Below are positions 16,309-23,921 of a stretch of DNA of 64,000 nt, piece by piece (the stretch's first letter is position 1; every line of letters begins with the position of its first letter). The notes under the pieces were generated by a model, which worked only from the letters and a program-made list of their open reading frames with translations, ran no database searches and had not been told where the DNA came from. Where the stretch lies: assembly GCA_039636795.1 (NCBI GenBank), contig CP143430.1:496001-560000 (forward strand). Direction: 5' to 3'. Position numbers and translations under genes: made by a program. The stretch is from Micrococcaceae bacterium Sec5.1. GTDB taxonomy: Bacteria > Actinomycetota > Actinomycetes > Actinomycetales > Micrococcaceae.

Positions 16309-17679
16309 TCAGGCGGACTGAGTGGAAATGAAGACGTTCTTGACTTCGCTGAAGGCGTCAAGGGCGTCCGGGCCGAGCTCACGGCCGAGGCCGGACTGCT
16401 TGAAGCCGCCAAACGGGGTGGAGTACCGGACGGACGAATGGGAGTTCACGGAGAGGTTGCCCGATTCGACTCCCCGGGCAACGCGGAGTGCCCGGTCCAC
16501 TTTGGACGTCCAGATGGAGCCGGACAAGCCGTACTCGGTGTTGTTGGCGATGCGTATAGCGTCTGCTTCGTCGTCGAATGGCACCACGGCAACGACCGGA
16601 CCGAAGATTTCGTCGGTGAAGGACGGCGCCTTCAGATCCGGTGTGAGCACTGTGGGTGGGAACCAGAAGCCCGGTCCTTCCGGCGCCTTCCCCTGGAAGG
16701 CGACCGGGGCGCCGTCGGGCACGAAAGCGGAAACCGTGTCCAGCTGCTGGGCTGAAATCAGCGGACCCATGGTGGTAGCCGGATCTGCGGGGTTTCCGAC
16801 ACGCATGCCGAGGACCTCTGGTTCCAACAGTTCCAGGAAGCGTTCGTAGACGCTGCGCTGCACGAGGATCCTGGAGCGTGCGCAGCAGTCCTGCCCGGCG
16901 TTGTCGAAAGCACCGCCGGGGGCGGCGGCCGCAGCCATCTCAAGATCGGCGTCGTCGAAAATGATGTTGGCGCTCTTGCCTCCCAGTTCCAGCGTCACGC
17001 GTTTCACCTGGTCAGCGCAGCCTGCCATGATCTGCTTGCCAACGCCGGTTGAGCCGGTGAAGACCACCTTCCTGACCGCCGGATGCGTGACGAACCGCTG
17101 GCCCACCACGGAACCCTTGCCCGGAATCACTTGGAAGACGCCCTCAGGAAGGCCCGCTTCCAGAGCCAATTCACCAAGGCGGATCGCGGTCAGCGGTGTC
17201 ACCTCCGCCGGTTTGAGCACCACGGTATTGCCGGCGGCCAGTGCGGGGGCGAATCCCCATCCTGCAATGGGCATCGGGAAGTTCCAGGGAACAATGATGC
17301 CAACAACGCCCAGCGGCTCGTGGAAGGTCATGTTGACGCCGCCTGCCACGGGAATTTGGCGGCCGAAATGACGTTCCGGGGCGGCGGAGTAATAATTGAG
17401 GACGTCGCGGACGTTGCCCGCTTCCCATCGGGCGTTTCCAATGGTGTGGCCCGCGTTGCGCACCTCGAGTTGCGCGAGGTTCTCCAGATCATTGTCGACG
17501 GCGGCAGCGAACCGTCGCAGCAGCAACGCCCGGTCCGCGGGGGCAACGGCCCGCCACGTTTCGTAGGCAGCGGCTGCCTGGGCAATGGCGGCGTCTGTTT
17601 CGGCCACGCCAGCGAGCGGAACGGTCTGGATGACCTCCTCGGTGGCCGGATTGATCACATCAAACACTGTTGCTGTCAT
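16309..17679 (-). CDS. Aldehyde dehydrogenase (PuuC-like)
   Basis: A 456-residue NAD(P)-dependent aldehyde dehydrogenase. Landmarks are PWNFPMPI (131-138), FTGSTGVGK (207-215), the catalytic Glu in ELGGKS (231-236) and the catalytic Cys in GQDCCARSR (Cys265). It is co-encoded with a gamma-glutamyl ligase and amidotransferase, so the likely substrate is a gamma-glutamyl-aminoaldehyde, as for PuuC. Its ATG overlaps the amidotransferase stop by four bases. It is slightly short of the usual 475-500 residues, mostly at the N-terminus. Confidence 0.88.
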   Translation of the reverse strand: MTATVFDVINPATEEVIQTVPLAGVAETDAAIAQAAAAYETWRAVAPADRALLLRRFAAAVDNDLENLAQLEVRNAGHTIGNARWEAGNVRDVLNYYSAAPERHFGRQIPVAGGVNMTFHEPLGVVGIIVPWNFPMPIAGWGFAPALAAGNTVVLKPAEVTPLTAIRLGELALEAGLPEGVFQVIPGKGSVVGQRFVTHPAVRKVVFTGSTGVGKQIMAGCADQVKRVTLELGGKSANIIFDDADLEMAAAAAPGGAFDNAGQDCCARSRILVQRSVYERFLELLEPEVLGMRVGNPADPATTMGPLISAQQLDTVSAFVPDGAPVAFQGKAPEGPGFWFPPTVLTPDLKAPSFTDEIFGPVVAVVPFDDEADAIRIANNTEYGLSGSIWTSKVDRALRVARGVESGNLSVNSHSSVRYSTPFGGFKQSGLGRELGPDALDAFSEVKNVFISTQSA

Positions 17680-18473
17680 GCGGGGGACATCGCTTTCATG
17701 GTTGCGGTCTGGACTGAGCGGTAGCCGGCGGCAGCCTCCACAAAGCCGCGGAACAGCCGGAGATCATGGGGGTTGTGTTCCGGATGGAACTGGACGCCAA
17801 GAACCCAGCCGCCCTCCGTGGTTTCAATGGCCTGCACCAGGCCATCGCCGGAGCGGGCTGTCACGCGCAGGGTTTCAGGCACGTCGTCCATGGCCTGGTG
17901 GTGGTAGCACGGCGAAGTGGCGGAATCACCCAGGAGGTGGTGGATGAGGCTGCCCGGCGTGGTGTCGAATGCCGCCTCACCATAGACCCCAGGTGCTGGC
18001 TGACTGTTGCTGCCGGGAAGGACGTCCGGGATGTGCTGGATCAGCGTCCCGCCCAAAACCACATTGAGGAGCTGCGCCCCCCGGCAGATCGCGAACAGCG
18101 GAAGCCCGCGTTCAAGCGCGGCGCGGATGAGCGCTGAGTCATGCTTGTCCCGCAGTGGTTGGGGCTTGGTGGTGGGATGCGGTGCCTGACCGTACAGGGA
18201 AGGATCGACGTCGGGACCTCCCACCACGATCAAGCCATCCACCAGGTCCAGCACGGATTCGTCGGTGCCCAGCGGAGGCAGCAGGATAGGTGTTGCTCCG
18301 GCTGCGACCACCGCCTCCACGTACGATCCGGGGAGAATCGCCGCCGTCGTATTCCACACTCCCCAGGAGGCGTCCTGAAGGTAACTGGTGAGCGCGATTC
18401 TGGGCTTGTACGGTTGCCCGTAGGATTTAGAGACGTTCGAAGCCACGGACCCGCTCCCAATCTGTGATGGCAC
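17676..18473 (-). CDS. Class I glutamine amidotransferase-like gamma-glutamyl hydrolase (PuuD-like)
   Basis: A 265-residue peptidase C26-type enzyme. The nucleophile elbow is AICRGAQ with Cys130, and the catalytic His230 and Glu232 lie in QFHPEHNP, so the triad is complete. PuuD-type enzymes release glutamate from gamma-glutamyl-aminobutyrate or a related acid. The assigned start overlaps the upstream ligase gene by 47 bp, and a shorter GTG start ten codons in is possible. It belongs to the five-gene operon. Confidence 0.85.
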   Translation of the reverse strand: MPSQIGSGSVASNVSKSYGQPYKPRIALTSYLQDASWGVWNTTAAILPGSYVEAVVAAGATPILLPPLGTDESVLDLVDGLIVVGGPDVDPSLYGQAPHPTTKPQPLRDKHDSALIRAALERGLPLFAICRGAQLLNVVLGGTLIQHIPDVLPGSNSQPAPGVYGEAAFDTTPGSLIHHLLGDSATSPCYHHQAMDDVPETLRVTARSGDGLVQAIETTEGGWVLGVQFHPEHNPHDLRLFRGFVEAAAGYRSVQTATMKAMSPA

Positions 18474-19809
18474 TGTCGTAGGCGGTGAGCTCCACGTTGG
18501 CGGCGTGGACGTAGTGGTCCACTACGTCGTCGCCGAAAGCCTTGCGCGCAATACTGCTCTCGGCCAGGAGGTCCCGCGCGTCCCGCAAGGTTGTGGGCAG
18601 CCGTTCCGCGTCGGACTCGTAGGCATTGCCCTTGGTGATTGCCGGCAACTGGAGATCGTTCTCGATGCCATGGATGACAGCGGCGATCATTGCAGCCACG
18701 GCCAGGTAGGGGTTCACGTCGCCGCCGCCCACACGGTTCTCAGTGCGGAGGCCGCGGCCGTGGCCCACCACGCGGAGTGCGCAGCTGCGGTTGTCCAAAC
18801 CCCAGGCGATCGCTGTTGGCGCGAAGCTGCCCTCCACGAAGCGTTTGTAGGAATTGATGTTGGGTGCCAGGAAATAGGCGAGTTCGCGCAGCGCCGCGAG
18901 TTGACCGGCCACGAACCGTTCCATCAGGGGGCTGAAGCCGTGTTCGCCGTCGCCCGCCAGCACGGGGTTCCCGTCCAGGTCGGTGAGGCTGAAGTGGATG
19001 TGGCAGGAGTTGCCTTCACGTTCGTTGAACTTGGACATGAACGTGATACTCTTGCCGTGCTGGTCCGCGATTTCCTTGGCGCCGTTCTTGTAGAACGTGT
19101 GCTTATCGCAGGCGGCGAGGGCTTCATCGAAGCGGAACGTGATTTCCTGCTGGCCGAGGTTGCACTCGCCCTTGGACGACTCGACCACCAGGCCTGCGGC
19201 TTCCATGTTGTTGCGGATGGAGCGGATCACTGGTTCCAAACGGGCCGTGGCAAGGAGCGAGTAGTCCACGTTGTACTGCGTCGACGGCGCGAGGCCCGTG
19301 TAGTTCTTCTGCCAGGCCTGGTTGTAGGAGTCATCGAACATCAGGAACTCCAGCTCGGTCCCTGCGTGGGCACGGTAGCCCAGCTTTTCGAGCCGCTCGA
19401 TCTGGGCTTTCAGGATCTGCCGCGGTGATGCGGCTACCGGCGTCCTGTCCGTCCAGAGGACATCGCACTGCACAATGGCTGTGCCTTCGAGCCAAGGGAC
19501 TCTCCGTAGGGTTGAAATGTCCGGCATCATTACCATGTCGCCGTACCCGGTCTCCCAGGACGACATCGCGTAACCGTCCACGGTTTGCATTTCGACATCC
19601 ACGGCCAGCAGGTAGTTACAGCCCTCTGCGCCGTGGTCCAGAACGTCTTCGAGGAAGGAGCGTGCACCACAACGCTTACCCTGGAGGCGACCCAGTGCAT
19701 CGGTGATGGCGACAATGACGGTATCAATTTCGCCGCTAGCTACGGATTCGCGCAGTTCGTCGACGGTGAGCTGCCGGTTCCGGCTGGACTCTTGGATGTG
19801 GGAATTCAT
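18427..19809 (-). CDS. Glutamine synthetase-like gamma-glutamyl amine ligase (PuuA/GlnA4-like)
   Basis: A 460-residue member of the glutamine synthetase fold family. Visible are the beta-grasp N-terminal domain, an ATP-site segment HIHFSLTD, the NSYKR motif and the NRSCALRVVG/RTENRVGGGDVNPYL C-terminal signature. Its gene context (permease, amidotransferase, aldehyde dehydrogenase) points to ATP-dependent gamma-glutamylation of an amine rather than ammonia assimilation. It could use putrescine as PuuA does, or ethanolamine as the Streptomyces GlnA4 does. The permease subtype favours ethanolamine. Confidence 0.88.
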   Translation of the reverse strand: MNSHIQESSRNRQLTVDELRESVASGEIDTVIVAITDALGRLQGKRCGARSFLEDVLDHGAEGCNYLLAVDVEMQTVDGYAMSSWETGYGDMVMMPDISTLRRVPWLEGTAIVQCDVLWTDRTPVAASPRQILKAQIERLEKLGYRAHAGTELEFLMFDDSYNQAWQKNYTGLAPSTQYNVDYSLLATARLEPVIRSIRNNMEAAGLVVESSKGECNLGQQEITFRFDEALAACDKHTFYKNGAKEIADQHGKSITFMSKFNEREGNSCHIHFSLTDLDGNPVLAGDGEHGFSPLMERFVAGQLAALRELAYFLAPNINSYKRFVEGSFAPTAIAWGLDNRSCALRVVGHGRGLRTENRVGGGDVNPYLAVAAMIAAVIHGIENDLQLPAITKGNAYESDAERLPTTLRDARDLLAESSIARKAFGDDVVDHYVHAANVELTAYDSAITDWERVRGFERL

Positions 19810-19853
19810 GATGTCTCCGCAGTGTAGTTGTGGATGTCAGGTTCTGCTGGCTG

Positions 19854-21284
19854 TTATTTCAGCTCGGCCTCGGCCATGGCGAGTTGGGCGAACTCTTCTT
19901 CGGGTGCGCCCGCCACGATCCGGTGCCGGCTGTAGAGCCAGTAGTAAAGGAGGGCAGCGGCAAAAATCGCTGCCGTAATGGAAGCGGCAAAGACGTCGAC
20001 GACGAACGTCGCCACGACTGCCACCGCGGACAGGACCAAGGCAATCGACGTCGTGACGATCCCGCCCGGCGTCCTGTAGCCGCGTTCCAGGTTGGGTTCC
20101 TTCTTGCGAAGGACGATGTGCGAGAGGTTCAGCAGGACGTAGGAAACTGTGGCGCCGAAGACTGCGATGTTGATGAGCAAAGCACCATCCTGCGTTAGGG
20201 CAGCCAGTAGGAAGCCGATGGTTCCCGGGACGATCAATGCCCAGTACGGGGTGCGCCGGGCGCCGGTCAGTGACAGCCAACGGGGCAGGTATCCCGCCCG
20301 GGACAGGGCAAACAGCTGCCGTGAGTAGGCGTAAATGATGGAGAAGAAGCTGGCTACCAGTCCGGCCAGGCCGGCGTAATTGATGAAGTCGGCCAGGAAA
20401 GTGTTGCCACCGTAGGCAATGCGTAGTGCCTCAGGGAGCGGGTTGTCGGATCCGCTCATGGCTTGCGAGCCGGCTGCCCCCGGGACCAGGACCAGCATGA
20501 GGGCGCCAAAGATGACCAGGATGATGACGGCCACAATGATTCCCCGGGGCATGTCCCGCTTGGGGTTGGACGTTTCCTCGGCCGCGAGGGGGACGCCCTC
20601 CACTGCCAGGAAGAACCAGATCCCGTAGACGAGCGCCGCCAGGATGCCGCCGATACCCATGGGCAGGAAGGCGCTGGAGCCGGCGGAACCATCGGGAACA
20701 ATATCGAACAAGCGGGCGGAATCGAACTTGGGAAGCAGGCCGACGACGGCGGCGGCCAGGGCGATGGTTGCCACCGCGGTGATGGCGAACATGATCTTCA
20801 GGGCTTCGCCGACTCCGCGGATGTGGATGCCGATGAAGATGACGTACGTGACCAGGTAGACCGGCCACGAGTTGGTGAGGCCAAAGAGGCCAAGCGCTTC
20901 AACATAGCCGCCGATGAACGTGGCAATAGCTGCCGGGGCCACCGCGTATTCGATGAGGACCGCCATACCTGTCGCGAATCCACCGAGGGGTCCCAGAGCC
21001 CGGCGGGCGAACGCATAGCCAGCCCCCGCCGTCGGGAGCGTTGATGAGAGTTCAGCGAGCCCGAAAACCATGCAGGTGTACATAATGGCCATGAGCAGGA
21101 AGGCGATCAGCAGGCCGCCCCAACCTCCTTGGGCCAGGCCCAGGTTCCAGCCCGCGAAATCGCCGGAGATCACATAGGCCACCCCGAGCCCTGCGAGGAG
21201 AACCCATCCGGCGGCACCCCGTTTGAGGCGCCGGTGCTGCAAATACTCATCCTCGCCGCCGGGCGGCTGGTGCACTGTTTCCAT
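19854..21284 (-). CDS. APC superfamily amine permease (ethanolamine permease-like)
   Basis: A 476-residue transporter with about 12 membrane segments. The N-terminal stretch EYLQHRRLKRGAAGWVLLAG and then VISGDFAGWNLGLAQGGWGG is characteristic of the ethanolamine permease branch of the APC family, as judged by recognition rather than search. It is the first gene of the operon and lies 44 bp before the ligase. It would import the amine that the ligase then gamma-glutamylates. Putrescine/amino-acid import remains the alternative. Confidence 0.85.
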   Translation of the reverse strand: METVHQPPGGEDEYLQHRRLKRGAAGWVLLAGLGVAYVISGDFAGWNLGLAQGGWGGLLIAFLLMAIMYTCMVFGLAELSSTLPTAGAGYAFARRALGPLGGFATGMAVLIEYAVAPAAIATFIGGYVEALGLFGLTNSWPVYLVTYVIFIGIHIRGVGEALKIMFAITAVATIALAAAVVGLLPKFDSARLFDIVPDGSAGSSAFLPMGIGGILAALVYGIWFFLAVEGVPLAAEETSNPKRDMPRGIIVAVIILVIFGALMLVLVPGAAGSQAMSGSDNPLPEALRIAYGGNTFLADFINYAGLAGLVASFFSIIYAYSRQLFALSRAGYLPRWLSLTGARRTPYWALIVPGTIGFLLAALTQDGALLINIAVFGATVSYVLLNLSHIVLRKKEPNLERGYRTPGGIVTTSIALVLSAVAVVATFVVDVFAASITAAIFAAALLYYWLYSRHRIVAGAPEEEFAQLAMAEAELK

Positions 21285-21350
21285 GCGTGTTCCTATCGTC
21301 TGAGGAATGCTTCTGGGAAGAGTCGAGCGGGGGATCCTTCAGATCCTAAA

Positions 21351-21366
21351 GGACTGTTTTCAGTCC
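21351..21366. promoter_or_regulatory. Candidate FadR/GntR operator in the divergent promoter region
   Basis: GGACTG-TTTT-CAGTCC is a perfect 6-bp inverted repeat in the 305-bp region between the permease gene and the divergent GntR/FadR regulator. Its position 67 bp from the permease start suits a repressor site. A direct repeat (CCTCACTGAT twice, 21527-21536 and 21547-21556) precedes the regulator start. Function is inferred. Confidence 0.45.
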
Positions 21367-21589
21367 AAAGTGTGCTTCAAAGTCTGGATCGTGATTCGCC
21401 ACGAGTCAAGACTTTTCTGAAAAACCTGATGACTTGGATCACAATTGAGGGCGTGTCCAATGGTTTTTTTGATGACCTTTACTGGTTGGCGTGGGTAGCA
21501 TGGAGGCAGCAGCGCCCTGTGAACGGCCTCACTGATCGGTGAATGACCTCACTGATGGGCGCAGCCCGCATTCCGTGGAAGGAGATGCC

Positions 21590-22306
21590 GTGCCGGACTC
21601 ACCGTTTGGCCCGTCGTTCTCGATGCTGCGCCCAGTCAGGGGCGGCAACGCGTTCGAAGAGACCATCGAACACATCCTGCAGACCATCAAGCTGGGGATC
21701 TTCGCTCCCGCCGAAAAACTGCCGCCTGAACGCGAACTGGCCGAACAATTAGGTGTCAGCCGCGCCACGCTTCGGGATGCGTTGGGGGAGTTGCAGAGCG
21801 CCGGCTATTTGGAAGTCCAGCGCGGCCGGTACGGCGGTACGTATGTCTCCACAACGGCAGTCCAGCGCCAGCCGGACCAAGGGCCGCTCGACCCCGCCGA
21901 GGTGGAGGACGTCCTGCTCTTCAGGTCCATCATCGAGCCTGCCGCTGCTTCTTTGGCCGCCAAAGCGGACCTATCCGCGGCTGCCCGGAGGCACCTGCAG
22001 GTTTGCCTCTCCGAAGTGAGCGCTTCCCCCGCCGTGGGCTACCGACCCCGCGATGCCCGGTTCCATATCGCCGTCGCCGAATTGTCCGGCTCCGCAAGCT
22101 TGGTGGGCGCCGTGGCCGAAACACGATCCAGGCTCAACGAACTCCTGGACCGGATCCCCTTGCTCAGCACCAACCTCGAGCACGCCAACGAACAACACGC
22201 CGAGATCGCCGAGGCTATCCTGCGCGGCGATGCCCCCGCCGCCGAACGGGCCACCATCGAACACCTGGAGGGAACGGCTTCACTGCTGCGCGGCTTCCTC
22301 GCCTGA
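21590..22306 (+). CDS. FadR/GntR family transcriptional regulator
   Basis: A 238-residue regulator starting at GTG 21590 (VPDSPFGPSF), five bases after a strong GGAAGGAG site; an upstream GTG start is less likely. The GntR winged helix covers about residues 20-85 (LPPERELAEQLGVSRATLRD, then GGTYVS). An FCD-type all-alpha ligand domain follows (about 100-235). It is divergent from the gamma-glutamyl operon and is its probable regulator. A 32-bp repeat array begins one base after its stop codon. Confidence 0.9.
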   Translation: MPDSPFGPSFSMLRPVRGGNAFEETIEHILQTIKLGIFAPAEKLPPERELAEQLGVSRATLRDALGELQSAGYLEVQRGRYGGTYVSTTAVQRQPDQGPLDPAEVEDVLLFRSIIEPAAASLAAKADLSAAARRHLQVCLSEVSASPAVGYRPRDARFHIAVAELSGSASLVGAVAETRSRLNELLDRIPLLSTNLEHANEQHAEIAEAILRGDAPAAERATIEHLEGTASLLRGFLA

Positions 22307-22307
22307 C

Positions 22308-22455
22308 GTTCTCTCACGTCCTGCTGCTTTTTGGCGATCGTTCTCTCACGTCCTGCTGCTTTTTGAGCATTGTTCTCTCACGTCCTGCTGCTTTTTGAGC
22401 ATTGTTCTCTCGGGTCCTGCGGGTTCTTGGGGATTGTTCCTTCAGGTCCATGCCG
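22308..22455 (+). repeat. 32-bp tandem repeat array I, 3' of the FadR-type gene
   Basis: Four 32-bp units begin at 22308, 22340, 22372 and 22404, followed by a degenerate partial unit at 22436. Units 1-3 begin GTTCTCTCACGTCCTGCTGC, followed by a TTTTTG stretch, and differ only in their last six bases (GCGATC or AGCATT). Unit 4 is diverged. The array starts one base after the regulator's stop codon and is in the same orientation as that gene. Confidence 0.9.
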
Positions 22456-22535
22456 CCGCGGCCGAATCACAGCGAGGCCGAATCACGGCGCAATATGGTT
22501 GAGCCTTTGTCATGGGGCTGACTAGTGTTGGACAC

Positions 22536-23357
22536 ATGCGCGAACTCCAGGCCAAGATCATCGAGGAAATGGGCGTCCAGCCCCGGATCAATCCCCAAGA
22601 GGAGGTCCGCAAACGGGTCACGTTCCTGAAAGAATATGTAAAAGCCACGGGCACGAACGGTTTTGTGCTCGGCATCTCCGGTGGGCTTGATTCCACTCTT
22701 GCCGGCCGGTTGGCGCAGCTGGCAGTCGAGGAACTGGAAGCTGAAGGCGTTAACGCGAACTTCGTCGCGATGCGTCTCCCCTACGGCATCCAGCACGACG
22801 AAGACGACGCCCAAGCCGCCTTGGACTTCATCAAGGCCAAAAACGAGCGGACCTTCAACATCTCCCGCGCAGTGGACGGATTCGAGGAAGAGTTCGAGAA
22901 AGCCACCGGCGCTGAAATCTCCGACTTCCACAAGGGCAACACCAAGGCCCGCGCACGCATGGTTGCCCAGTATGCACTGGCCGGCGAACACAATTACTTG
23001 GTCATCGGCACAGACCACGGCGCCGAGTCCGTCACAGGTTTCTTCACCAAATATGGCGACGGCGGTGCGGACATCCTGCCGCTGTTCGGCCTGAACAAGC
23101 GCCAGAACCGCGAACTTTTGGCCGAACTTGGCGCTTCCGCACGGCTTTGGCAGAAGGTGCCCACGGCTGACCTCCTGGACGACAAGCCGGGCCGCACCGA
23201 CGAAGACGAGCTCGGAGTCACGTACGACCAAATCGACGACTACCTTGAAGGCCGCGAAGTTCCCGAGGGCGTCGCGGAAATCATCGAGCAGAAGTACCTC
23301 CGTACGCGCCACAAGCGCACGGTGCCGGTCACCCTCTTCGATACCTGGTGGAAATAA
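22536..23357 (+). CDS. nadE: NH3-dependent NAD+ synthetase
   Basis: A 273-residue NAD synthetase that converts nicotinic acid adenine dinucleotide, ATP and ammonia to NAD+. The N-terminus ([20 protein letters not shown]) aligns with E. coli NadE, which sets the start at 22536; an upstream ATG at 22512 is possible. The ATP pyrophosphatase loop SGGLDS lies at 48-53. GTDHGAE and the C-terminal [17 protein letters not shown] are also characteristic. It has no glutaminase domain, so free ammonia is the donor. 32-bp repeat arrays lie on both sides. Confidence 0.95.
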   Translation: MRELQAKIIEEMGVQPRINPQEEVRKRVTFLKEYVKATGTNGFVLGISGGLDSTLAGRLAQLAVEELEAEGVNANFVAMRLPYGIQHDEDDAQAALDFIKAKNERTFNISRAVDGFEEEFEKATGAEISDFHKGNTKARARMVAQYALAGEHNYLVIGTDHGAESVTGFFTKYGDGGADILPLFGLNKRQNRELLAELGASARLWQKVPTADLLDDKPGRTDEDELGVTYDQIDDYLEGREVPEGVAEIIEQKYLRTRHKRTVPVTLFDTWWK

Positions 23358-23363
23358 CTCCCG

Positions 23364-23490
23364 GATCCTCTCGCGCATCCAAGGGTTTTTTGGCGATCGT
23401 TCTCTCACGTCCAACGGGATTTTGGCGATCGTTCTCTCATGTCCAAACGGCTTTTGGCCATCGGTCTCTCACCTCCCACAGGCTTCGACG
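23364..23490 (+). repeat. 32-bp tandem repeat array II, 3' of nadE
   Basis: Two well-kept 32-bp units (from about 23399 and 23431) are flanked by one diverged unit on each side. The good units begin GTTCTCTCACGTCC or GTTCTCTCATGTCC and end in TTTTGGCGATC or TTTTGGCCATC. The array starts within ten bases of the nadE stop codon and is in the same orientation as nadE. Confidence 0.8.
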
Positions 23491-23708
23491 CCCATCGCGG
23501 TGACCCTGGCCTACTCCGCTTAGTACTCGAAGAAGTCCTCTACTTTTGTTTGGTGGCAAGAAGACGTTGGCTTCACCCAGGAACTCGACCTCAACCTTCA
23601 CCGCTCGTTTTCGGCCAGGGCCTTCTCATCCCAGGCCTACTACTCGCAGTGAGTGCCGACGTCGGACTTTACCGACGGCGGCCATCCCGCCGTCGAGCAG
23701 GACGTAAC
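23491..23708. other. Gene-free stretch between two repeat arrays
   Basis: About 220 bp without a convincing gene. One plus-strand frame reads WWQEDVGFTQELDLNLHRSF and ends AFSSQAYYSQ before a stop at about 23652, preceded in frame by another stop near 23523. It could be a decayed gene 3' end. No family is recognised. Confidence 0.4.
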
Positions 23709-23921
23709 GAGCAACCGCCCGAAACGGGCAGGGCGTGAGAGAGCAACCGCCCGAAACGGGCAGGACGTGAGAGAGCAACCGCCCGAAACGGGCAGGACGT
23801 GAGAGAGCAACCGCCCGAAACGGGCAGGACGTGAGAGAGCAACCGCCCGAAACGGGCAGGACGTGAGAGCGCAACCGCCCGAAACCGGCAGGACGTGAGA
23901 GAGCAACCGCTGGGCAGGACC
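23709..23921 (-). repeat. 32-bp tandem repeat array III, 3' of the LacI-type gene
   Basis: Six full 32-bp units start at 23709, 23741, 23773, 23805, 23837 and 23869, and a partial seventh starts at 23901. On the plus strand units read GAGCAACCGCCCGAAACGGG, then CAGGACGTGAGA. Units 2-5 are identical, and units 1 and 6 differ by one or two bases. The GCCCG-AAA-CGGGC part forms a hairpin. Read on the minus strand each unit carries CTCTCACGTCC, so the array is oriented with the minus-strand LacI gene and abuts its stop codon. Confidence 0.95.

Noticed and set aside
18427..19809. Assigning the glutamine synthetase-like gene as glnA for ammonia assimilation
   Set aside because: Its operon partners are those of gamma-glutamyl amine catabolism, and housekeeping glnA is normally not linked to an amidotransferase and aldehyde dehydrogenase.
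22467..23414. A 315-codon frame antisense to nadE
   Set aside because: Shadow of nadE, with no motifs or ribosome site.
23626..23906. Repetitive minus-strand peptides (VLPVSGGCSLTSCPFRAVAL-like) read through the 32-bp array
   Set aside because: They arise from reading tandem DNA in any frame. The 32-bp period shifts frame each unit and there is no ribosome site.
23709..23921. The regular repeat array as a CRISPR array
   Set aside because: Units are contiguous tandem repeats with no unique spacers, and no cas gene is nearby.
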